DNA of 6,227 bases. Origin: Melioribacteraceae bacterium. GTDB taxonomy: Bacteria; Bacteroidota; Ignavibacteria; Ignavibacteriales; Melioribacteraceae. The stretch lies in NCBI GenBank assembly GCA_027036655.1, contig JALWEC010000532.1, positions 1 through 6,227 on the forward strand, given 5' to 3'. This document shows positions 1-5,241 of the stretch, piece by piece. The notes beneath the pieces were generated by a model. The model saw nothing but the letters and a program-made list of their open reading frames with translations, ran no database searches and had not been told where the DNA came from. The translations under genes and the position numbers were made by a program. Numbering within the stretch: position 1 is the stretch's first letter; each line of letters begins with the position of its first letter.

Positions 1-561
1 TTCGTTATTAACAAAATCGATTTCCGTAGAGTTAAGAATCAGAAGCGGCGTGTTGTTGTACTTGAAAAAATAATTGTTGTAAGCGTCGTGGAGCTTTGCA
101 ATATATGAACGCGTTATTCCGCCTTCTATTTTTCTGCCTCTTTTTTTGATATTGTACATCAATCTGTCAATACTCGACTGAAGATAAATCACCAGATCGG
201 GTTTGCGAATATTTCTCTCAAGAAGAGGGAAAATCGATTCGTACAGCTTAAGCTCTTCTCCCGAAAGAGTTAAATAGGCAAAGATTTTGTCCTTTGAAAA
301 AATATAGTCGGATACAATAAACTCGGTAAAGAGATCCTCCTGCATCAGCTCTTCCTGCTGTTTGTAGCGGTTGATAAGAAAAAACATCTGCGTTTGAAAT
401 GCGTATTTTTCAGGGTTATCATAAAAACCTCCGAGAAACGGATTCGATTCAAACTCCTCCAAAATCAGTTTGGAATTCAGCTTGTAAGCAAGCAGTTTGG
501 CAAGGGAAGTTTTTCCCGCGCCGATTACGCCTTCAATCGCAATATATCTAATTTCACTCAA
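1..561 (-). CDS. Deoxynucleoside kinase (dGuo/dAdo kinase type), C-terminus cut by window edge
   Basis: This cytosolic salvage enzyme transfers the ATP gamma-phosphate to the 5'-hydroxyl of a deoxynucleoside. 187 codons are visible. From the chosen start, the P-loop GVIGAGKT lies at residues 11-18. The EE pair at 35-36 sits where the family places its catalytic Glu, followed by NPFL at 40-43. VSDY at 83-86 replaces the DRS motif, as in Bacillus-type deoxyguanosine kinase, and the basic LID KKRGR is at 139-143. DLVIYLQ (122-128) and LHDAYNNYFF (157-166) are also typical. Family members are about 205-220 residues, so roughly 20-30 are missing past position 1. There is no in-frame ATG or GTG upstream of the P-loop. 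TTG at 561 gives a natural MSEIRYIAIEG N-terminus and an 8-nt overlap with the folK stop; a second TTG at 570 is possible. Base preference (G or A) cannot be told. The family call is secure. Confidence 0.9.
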   Translation of the reverse strand, partial: MSEIRYIAIEGVIGAGKTSLAKLLAYKLNSKLILEEFESNPFLGGFYDNPEKYAFQTQMFFLINRYKQQEELMQEDLFTEFIVSDYIFSKDKIFAYLTLSGEELKLYESIFPLLERNIRKPDLVIYLQSSIDRLMYNIKKRGRKIEGGITRSYIAKLHDAYNNYFFKYNNTPLLILNSTEIDFVNNE

Positions 562-1069
562 CTTTTTCAATTTCCGAAAGATTTTCTAAAACTTTTCTCA
601 AAATATAATGATTTGTCAAACTAATATTAAACTCGCTTAATTTTTTTCCGCTGTCGGGCAAAGCAATGTCGGGAGCAATATCAAGCAATGGAACAAGAAC
701 AAAATCGCGCTCTGTAATTCCCTTGTGCGGAACGGTTAAGTCCGGAGTGTCAATGACCATATCGTCAAAAAACAATAAATCAATATCAATTTCTCTCGGA
801 CCCCATCGATAAGATTTTTCCCTGCCGATTTCTTTCTCTATCGATTTAATAACGGAATGAAAACCGTAAACATCCAACTCGGTTTGAACTTCCAATGCGG
901 CATTGTAGTAATTATTTTGCTTTTTCTCGCCCATAGGCGCGGTTTCGTAAACAGGAGAAGATTTAACGACGTTGCAATTTTTATGAGAATTCAACAATTC
1001 CGCCGCTCTATATAAATAGCTTAATCTCTCTCCGATATTGGAACCTAATCCGCAGTAAACTTTACTCAT
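554..1069 (-). CDS. folK: 2-amino-4-hydroxy-6-hydroxymethyldihydropteridine pyrophosphokinase (HPPK)
   Basis: FolK transfers pyrophosphate from ATP to 6-hydroxymethyl-7,8-dihydropterin, the step before dihydropteroate synthase in folate synthesis. The 171-residue length is normal for the family. Visible motifs in order are the N-terminal GLGSNIGER (7-15), SPVYETAPMG (38-47), NYYNAALEV (53-61) and the signature RWGPREIDIDLL (88-99). The last supplies W89, R92 and the two Mg-binding aspartates D95 and D97, with numbering that coincides with the E. coli enzyme. R83 is the likely counterpart of E. coli R82. VPHKGITERDFVLVPLLDIAPD follows at about 113-134. The ATG at 1069 has an AAGGA Shine-Dalgarno (1075-1079) with a 5-nt spacer. 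It overlaps the end of folB by 8 nt, so the two consecutive pathway steps are probably translationally coupled. The substrate-binding set looks complete. Confidence 0.97.
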   Translation of the reverse strand: MSKVYCGLGSNIGERLSYLYRAAELLNSHKNCNVVKSSPVYETAPMGEKKQNNYYNAALEVQTELDVYGFHSVIKSIEKEIGREKSYRWGPREIDIDLLFFDDMVIDTPDLTVPHKGITERDFVLVPLLDIAPDIALPDSGKKLSEFNISLTNHYILRKVLENLSEIEKVE

Positions 1070-1430
1070 CTCTTTCCTTGATTACTTCCGCCTCGACAAA
1101 ATCGATTACGCCGCCGATCGGGACGTTTGATTTACGAATTTTAACGGAGACTTTTTCCAATGATTTGTAATCGGATAAAAGTCCGTCGGCAATCATAGTT
1201 GCAATTGTTTCGATTAAATAATACTTCTTTTCGTTTACCTTTTTATTTATGTAACGATAAACGTCGTGATAGTTAATAGTATTGTGCAAACTGTCGGTTG
1301 CGGCGGCTTCGGAGAAATCGGTATAGAGTTCAACATCGGCTTCATATCTTCCGCCGATACTTTGTTCTTCCTTCAAAGCTCCGTGATAAGCGTAAAAAAC
1401 AGCGTTCTTAATTCTAATAATGTTCTGCAT
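1062..1430 (-). CDS. folB: Dihydroneopterin aldolase
   Basis: FolB cleaves 7,8-dihydroneopterin to 6-hydroxymethyl-7,8-dihydropterin and glycolaldehyde, producing the substrate of the FolK encoded next. The 122-residue protein matches the single-domain tunnelling-fold family, which assembles as ring-shaped oligomers. AYHGALKEEQSIGGRYEADVEL spans residues 14-35, INYHDVY is at 52-58, LIETIA at 72-77 and VSVKIRKSNVPIGG at 94-107. The residues known to be important in S. aureus aldolase (E22, Y54, E74, K100) are all present at the same numbers. The ATG at 1430 follows the largest non-coding gap in the window, so folB is probably the first gene of a folB-folK-kinase unit. No strong Shine-Dalgarno is seen before it. 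No folP or folE lies in the window. Confidence 0.96.
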   Translation of the reverse strand: MQNIIRIKNAVFYAYHGALKEEQSIGGRYEADVELYTDFSEAAATDSLHNTINYHDVYRYINKKVNEKKYYLIETIATMIADGLLSDYKSLEKVSVKIRKSNVPIGGVIDFVEAEVIKERDE

Positions 1431-1589
1431 ACTTACGGTTCTATTTTCTAATTTATAAACTTTTAATTTAGGAAATTATAAGGAAAAATACGAACTAAGA
1501 TTCTTGAACCGGCGATGCGAGCAAACAAAAAATAAAATGAACAAACCGTCAGCCAAGGCGAACAACTTGTTTTTTGTGGGTGAATAAAC
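1431..1589 (-). promoter_or_regulatory. 159-bp intergenic gap, candidate promoter for folB
   Basis: This is the only gap above 50 bp. Read on the minus strand, a perfect TATAAT hexamer occupies 1480 down to 1475, about 45 nt before the folB ATG. No TTGACA-like -35 sits at the right spacing, and no exact TAnnTTTG element of the Bacteroidetes type was found. The half next to waaA (about 1500-1589) is less AT-rich than the folB-proximal half. It contains T-rich runs but no stable stem long enough to call a terminator for waaA. Promoter function rests on position and one hexamer only. Confidence 0.3.
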
Positions 1590-2864
1590 TTAAATATACT
1601 TATGCAGTTCCAGAATAATTTTATCTGTGGAGCCGATTCTCGACTTAACAAAGTCGGATGAAATTTGTCCTAATTCATTTCTCCAAGTCTCATCTTTCAA
1701 CAGACGGCGAATTGTTTTATACGCGCTCTTTTTATCGGTTACAACCAATCCCGAGCCAACCTCGACAAGCATTTCCGCTTCAATGCTGTTGTGATGTTTC
1801 GGTCCAAAAATCACCGGAACTCCATACACCGCCGGCTCCAGCACATTATGTATCTGCTTAAATCCGCCGCCGACATAAGCGAAATCGGCGTAATAATACA
1901 AACTTAACAGTATTCCGACAGAATCAACAATTATCACATCTTCGCCCGAATAATTTCTCATCTCCGAAAAGCGAATTGTCTTAATCTCGGGATTAAAATA
2001 TTTTTCAATTCCTTCCAAATGAGGAATTGTAGGCTCGTGCGGAGCGACAATCATTTTCATCTTAAATTTACGCTCGAGCAATTTTTTTACACCGGGAAAA
2101 ACAACATCCTCGTCGGCTCCCCACGAACTGCCGAAAACGAAAACGGGATTATCGCCGAATATATTTTTATCAAGTAGATTTTTTTTCTGCGCTTCAATAC
2201 TCTTTTGATAAACTCTGTCGTAGCGGGTATCTCCGGCTGTCAAAATTTTATTTTCGTCCAATCCCAAGGAGAGAAACCCCTCTCTATCTTTTTCCGTAAC
2301 TGTCATTATGCGAGTTATTTTGGAATAAAGCTCCTTGTAAAAGGACTTCACAAAAAAGAGGGAACGGTTGGAAGATTGACTGTAAGTCGCATCCACAATA
2401 AAAATAGGGATTCCCTTTTTGCTGACTTGGTAAACCAGATTAGGCCAAATATCGTATCGCATAAAAATTAATATTGAGGGATTTATATAGGACAGAAATC
2501 GTTTAACCTCCGTGGGCGAATCCATCGGGACGTAAGAAACAATGTCGGCAAACGGATAATTTTTCTGGTTCTCATATCCCGACGGAGAAAAAAATGTAAC
2601 CAATATTGTGTAGATTTGGAGTTCGTTCAACTTTTCTATTATCGGTTTTGCTTGTTCAAACTCCCCCATCGAAGATGAGTGAAACCAAACTATTTTTTTT
2701 GATTTATCGATTCCGTTCAGCTCAATAATCAATTTCTCGATTAATCGTTCGCGCCCCTTTAATCCCTTGCGCACTTTGGAATTAAAAAGACCGAGAACGC
2801 GCAAAATTAAGAAGAAAAGCGGAAGTAAAACGGCGTTATAAATAAAAAGATAAAATTTAGTCAT
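1590..2864 (-). CDS. waaA: 3-deoxy-D-manno-octulosonic acid (Kdo) transferase, GT30
   Basis: WaaA (KdtA) transfers Kdo from CMP-Kdo to the lipid A precursor at the cytoplasmic face of the inner membrane, starting the LPS core. From the ATG at 2864 the protein has 424 residues, the usual length. A hydrophobic anchor covers about residues 4-27. The SMGE motif (65-68) carries E68, matching the catalytic base of the family. Further along are MRYDIWPNL, corresponding to the ELWPNL region of E. coli WaaA, then FGSSWGADED, APHEP and the C-terminal VGGGFKQIHNVLEPA plus FGPKHHNSIEAE segments typical of the nucleotide-sugar domain. An in-frame TTG at 2876 would add four residues. The ATG is preferred because relatives start with a similar KFYLFIYN-type N-terminus and because it gives the same 8-nt overlap with the upstream gene seen at three other junctions. 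Whether one or two Kdo residues are added cannot be read from sequence. Confidence 0.93.
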   Translation of the reverse strand: MTKFYLFIYNAVLLPLFFLILRVLGLFNSKVRKGLKGRERLIEKLIIELNGIDKSKKIVWFHSSSMGEFEQAKPIIEKLNELQIYTILVTFFSPSGYENQKNYPFADIVSYVPMDSPTEVKRFLSYINPSILIFMRYDIWPNLVYQVSKKGIPIFIVDATYSQSSNRSLFFVKSFYKELYSKITRIMTVTEKDREGFLSLGLDENKILTAGDTRYDRVYQKSIEAQKKNLLDKNIFGDNPVFVFGSSWGADEDVVFPGVKKLLERKFKMKMIVAPHEPTIPHLEGIEKYFNPEIKTIRFSEMRNYSGEDVIIVDSVGILLSLYYYADFAYVGGGFKQIHNVLEPAVYGVPVIFGPKHHNSIEAEMLVEVGSGLVVTDKKSAYKTIRRLLKDETWRNELGQISSDFVKSRIGSTDKIILELHKYI

Positions 2865-3864
2865 TCTTATTCTCAAGCAGCTTATTTAATTTTTCATAAA
2901 CTATTTCAGGGGTTAAATCGAGCATACACTTAAAATGCCCTTCCTTGCATTTGGATTTCCCGATATGTGAGCAGGGGCGGCAGCTTAAGTTTTCGTTTTC
3001 AATAACAATACTTTTCGCTTTGTAAGGAAAGAACCCGAATTCCTTTACAGTCGAACCGAATATTGCCGCTACGGGCGTCCCTACGGCGGCGGCAAGGTGC
3101 ATTAATCCCGAATCGTTGCAAACTACCGCGCCGCTTCGCGACATTTCGCGCGCCAATTCAAATAAATTATTATCGTTGCTTTTATCTTTACTTCCTCTAA
3201 TTGCCGATGAAATTTCAGCGCAGATTTCTCTGTCGCTTTTCCCGCCGAGAAGAGTTATCTCATATCCGTCGTCGGTAAGTTTTTTCCCTAATTTAATAAA
3301 ATATTCTGCGGGATATTGTTTTGTAAAATGCTGCGAGCCCGGGCAAAATGCAATTTTTTTCTCATCTTTTGCGGAAGCGTTTACTGCTTTTTTGCCATCT
3401 TCATAATAAAAATCGAGTCCGTTTTGATCAAGAGAAAACTCTTTCCCCAATGCGGATGCGTACATCTCCGGAATTGAAAGAATCTTCTTATAAAAATTGA
3501 TTTTAAATTTCACGAGAAAAAATTTTTCGATTGTCGGTTTAATAAATTTTAGGGAAGGAACTTTCAGACATTTAACGATATTTTTGGAGCGGATGTTATT
3601 TTGCAAGTCAATAACAAAATCAGCGCTTATGGATTTAATCTTTTCCAGTTGGTTTTTCCCGGAATCAGATTTATCATAAGTTACTACTTCGGTTAAATTA
3701 GGGTTGTAGCGCACGGCATCGGCAAATTTATCTTCAACAAGAAAATAAAACTCCTTTTCGGGATATTTGTTTTTTAAAGATCTTATTACGGGAGTAGTAA
3801 GGAGCGCATCGCCGAGCGAACTAAGGCGTATGATTAGAATTTTACTTTTATCGGGAGAAAGCAT
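2857..3864 (-). CDS. Glycosyltransferase family 9, LPS heptosyltransferase (WaaF/RfaF-like)
   Basis: GT9 enzymes transfer heptose from an ADP-heptose donor onto the Kdo-lipid A core in the cytoplasm. The 335-residue protein has the two-domain GT-B layout. The N-terminal RLSSLGDALLTTPVIRSLK (13-31) has the usual glycine loop and Asp. VIDLQNNIRS is at 84-93, the donor-domain PGSQHFTKQYP at 175-185, LLGGKSD at 205-211, and the signature NDSGLMHLAAAVGTP at 250-264. Near the C-terminus four cysteines, C295, C298, C306 and C313 (C-x2-C-x7-C-x6-C, ending GHFKCM), match the segment seen in heptosyltransferase II. The gene overlaps waaA, consistent with successive core-assembly steps. No Shine-Dalgarno is visible before the ATG at 3864; a 42-nt gap separates it from the aminopeptidase fragment upstream. 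Heptose as the actual sugar is inferred; a related ADP-sugar is possible, so no symbol is given. Confidence 0.9.
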   Translation of the reverse strand: MLSPDKSKILIIRLSSLGDALLTTPVIRSLKNKYPEKEFYFLVEDKFADAVRYNPNLTEVVTYDKSDSGKNQLEKIKSISADFVIDLQNNIRSKNIVKCLKVPSLKFIKPTIEKFFLVKFKINFYKKILSIPEMYASALGKEFSLDQNGLDFYYEDGKKAVNASAKDEKKIAFCPGSQHFTKQYPAEYFIKLGKKLTDDGYEITLLGGKSDREICAEISSAIRGSKDKSNDNNLFELAREMSRSGAVVCNDSGLMHLAAAVGTPVAAIFGSTVKEFGFFPYKAKSIVIENENLSCRPCSHIGKSKCKEGHFKCMLDLTPEIVYEKLNKLLENKND

Positions 3865-3906
3865 TGGTTAAGCCGTTTTGATTTATTGAGTTTAATTTCA
3901 AGCGGT

Positions 3907-4095
3907 TTACGATATTCCGTTTTTCATTTCAACGTAAAGGGATTCAAAACCGAGCCGCAGCGAATTACGATAAAGGGCTTCGCCGATTTCCCTTTTATTC
4001 TCGTCGGTAACTACAAGGACTTTTTCTTTTTTCTTAACCGCCATGCAAACCGTTAATGCGATTTCGGCGGCTTTGTCCAACTTTGTTAATCTCAT
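3907..4095 (-). pseudogene. N-terminal fragment of an M29-type/leucyl metallo-aminopeptidase
   Basis: The 62-codon frame reads like the start of bacterial aminopeptidases of about 320-400 residues. The similarity covers KAAEIALTVCMAVKKKEKVL (about residues 8-27), then VVTDENKREIGEALYRNSLRLGFESLYVEMK. This is the first alpha/beta unit of the N-terminal domain. The metal-binding residues of the family lie in the C-terminal part and are absent, so it cannot be a peptidase as it stands. A TAA stop follows VEMKNGIS. The next 42 nt carry further stops in frame and show no continuation in the other frames before the GT9 start, so the rest appears deleted rather than frameshifted. The start is intact, with an AGGAG Shine-Dalgarno 5 nt upstream and only 8 nt between the previous stop codon and this ATG. 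It may be a decaying gene, a partial duplicate, or a retained small protein. The family match is from memory. Confidence 0.65.
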
Positions 4096-4100
4096 TTTTT

Positions 4101-4105
4101 CTCCT
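4101..4105 (-). promoter_or_regulatory. Shine-Dalgarno AGGAG of the aminopeptidase fragment
   Basis: Minus strand reads TAGGAGAAAAAATG: an AGGAG core with a 5-nt A spacer before the ATG at 4095. The TAG stop of the upstream membrane protein overlaps the AGGAG. This is the strongest ribosome-binding site in the window and stands before a truncated gene. Confidence 0.75.
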
Positions 4106-4835
4106 AAAATGGCAACCCGATATTTAACTGCACCGTCGCCTCTATACCGGATTCTTTAATTAAATAATCTTCGCTTTGTACGGGAAGAAGAGTTTCATGA
4201 TTTTCGTTTTCGATATTATCATATTTCGAAAAATGATAACGCGCGGTTAGTTCCAAAGAGATGTAATTTGAAACAATATTAAAAATCAGTCCGCTTCCGG
4301 CGTAGTAGCCCAACTGCGGTTTTTTAGATTTGTAAGTCATAACGGGAATTGTTTCGCCACCGATTTTGTCTGAAATTTCCAGAGAAATATCGGAATATGT
4401 TACTCCGGCGTCAACTAATTTAAGAGAGACAAAACTGCCGAGCGGAAATCCGAAATCGATTCCGGCTCCCCAATAATTAAAATTCAATTGATAAGAATTA
4501 AAACCGGATGTGTTAGTATTCAGAAGAGTTTTTGTTTCCTGAGAGAATTGGTAAAATCCTTTTAATCCGAAAAACAAGGAACTAAATTTCACTTGGAGAA
4601 TATTAGCTCCGAGTATAAATCCTTCTCCTCTCTTAAAGTTTTTTTTATCGATAGCGGGATCGTCCGGGAATTGAGAAGCGATATAATTATTTAAGCCGTC
4701 TGCTTTATAATATTGATAACCGTACCCGCCGAAAACTCCGCTTAAACCGAGGCACCCGAAACCGAACGTTTGTGCCTGCGCGGTTGAGAATATCCCGATA
4801 AAAACAAATATGGACAATACAACTAATTTTTTCAA
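4104..4835 (-). CDS. Secreted protein, probable outer-membrane beta-barrel, function unknown
   Basis: The 243-residue protein starts with a clear Sec signal peptide: MKK, a hydrophobic core LVVLSIFVFIGIF, and an AQA signal peptidase I site with cleavage after A21. The mature part of about 222 residues is rich in Gly and aromatic residues in alternating patterns. Likely strands include roughly 72-98, 114-150, 174-203 and 229-243. The last residues, VQLNIGLPF, end in the C-terminal Phe recognised by the BAM machinery. This fits a small barrel, perhaps eight strands, but no named family was recognised. The start codon is TTG at 4835; it is accepted because it falls exactly at the MKK of the signal peptide and has a GAGAG sequence 7 nt upstream. 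A 43-nt AT-rich spacer separates it from the PqqD-like gene. A periplasmic soluble protein is a less likely alternative. Confidence 0.75.
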   Translation of the reverse strand: MKKLVVLSIFVFIGIFSTAQAQTFGFGCLGLSGVFGGYGYQYYKADGLNNYIASQFPDDPAIDKKNFKRGEGFILGANILQVKFSSLFFGLKGFYQFSQETKTLLNTNTSGFNSYQLNFNYWGAGIDFGFPLGSFVSLKLVDAGVTYSDISLEISDKIGGETIPVMTYKSKKPQLGYYAGSGLIFNIVSNYISLELTARYHFSKYDNIENENHETLLPVQSEDYLIKESGIEATVQLNIGLPF

Positions 4836-4857
4836 AATAGTCTCTCTGTAAGATTTG

Positions 4858-4863
4858 ATTATA
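4858..4863 (-). promoter_or_regulatory. Possible -10 hexamer upstream of the barrel protein
   Basis: A perfect TATAAT on the minus strand lies in the 43-nt spacer, 22 nt before the TTG start. The matching -35 region shows no TTGACA-like sequence. In such AT-rich spacer DNA a chance match is quite possible. Confidence 0.2.
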
Positions 4864-4878
4864 AAAGATAATAAAAAT

Positions 4879-5241
4879 TTAATATGTTTTTCTGAAAAGT
4901 TTTATCAATTTTGTTCTGAACATTTGATTGATAAAAAGCTGAACGCGCTCTTTTGCCGGAGCAATTTTTTCAGCGAAATGTTCTTCGGCGAGCGCCGTTA
5001 TCTCATCAACAGTTAAATTTCCGTCTATCTTTTTCCAAATAAAAGAGCCGATTTCATCCAGTTCAACCCGATGAGGTTTTTTTACAAATTTCTTAAAGAA
5101 AGTTCTGTCGATAAAAGAGGGATTTTCCTCAATGTAGAGAACCGTAACCAATCCATCTTTTTCTTCGTAATCGCAGCTCTGTTTCGGAACTACTTCCCCT
5201 ATATCTTCAGGCTCTCTGTTAATGTCATTTTTTTTACGCAT
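4879..5241 (-). CDS. PqqD-family protein (RiPP recognition element fold)
   Basis: PqqD-like proteins adopt a small winged-helix-like fold that binds leader peptides of ribosomally made, modified peptides, usually presenting them to a radical SAM enzyme. This 120-residue protein carries the family core at about residues 59-82: VELDEIGSFIWKKIDGNLTV, then DEI. An amphipathic stretch (83-115) with FINQMF follows, typical of the third helix. The N-terminal 40 or so residues are charged, with a VVPKQSCDYEEKDGLVTVLY portion resembling the first beta-strands. PqqD itself is about 90 residues, so this is a longer variant. The ATG at 5241 overlaps the stop of the MFS gene by 8 nt, implying coupled translation. 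No precursor peptide or radical SAM gene is visible. The name reflects the fold; a role in PQQ synthesis is not supported. Confidence 0.82.
   Translation of the reverse strand: MRKKNDINREPEDIGEVVPKQSCDYEEKDGLVTVLYIEENPSFIDRTFFKKFVKKPHRVELDEIGSFIWKKIDGNLTVDEITALAEEHFAEKIAPAKERVQLFINQMFRTKLIKLFRKTY

Noticed and set aside
1561..1575. AACAACTTGTT palindrome followed by T-run, terminator-like on the plus strand
   Set aside because: The usable stem is only about four AT-rich pairs with a 3-nt loop, and no plus-strand gene precedes it.
1463..1651. 62-codon minus-strand frame spanning the waaA end and the gap
   Set aside because: It overlaps the waaA 3' end out of frame, has no visible ribosome-binding site, and encodes no recognisable motif.
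2865..2876. TTG at 2876 as the waaA start
   Set aside because: It would add only MRIR before the natural N-terminus and break the 8-nt overlap pattern; ATG at 2864 is preferred, though the TTG cannot be excluded.
3116..3406. Plus-strand 96-codon frame opposite the GT9 gene
   Set aside because: It is a mirror of conserved GT9 coding sequence and shows no domain of its own.
3512..3530. GAAAAAATTTTTC near-palindrome
   Set aside because: It lies within GT9 codons for Phe, Lys and Val; a chance product of AT-rich coding sequence rather than an operator.
3866..3910. Similar short sequences AACCGCTTGAA and AACGGCTTAAC flanking the gap before GT9
   Set aside because: Too short and mismatched to support recombination or attachment sites.
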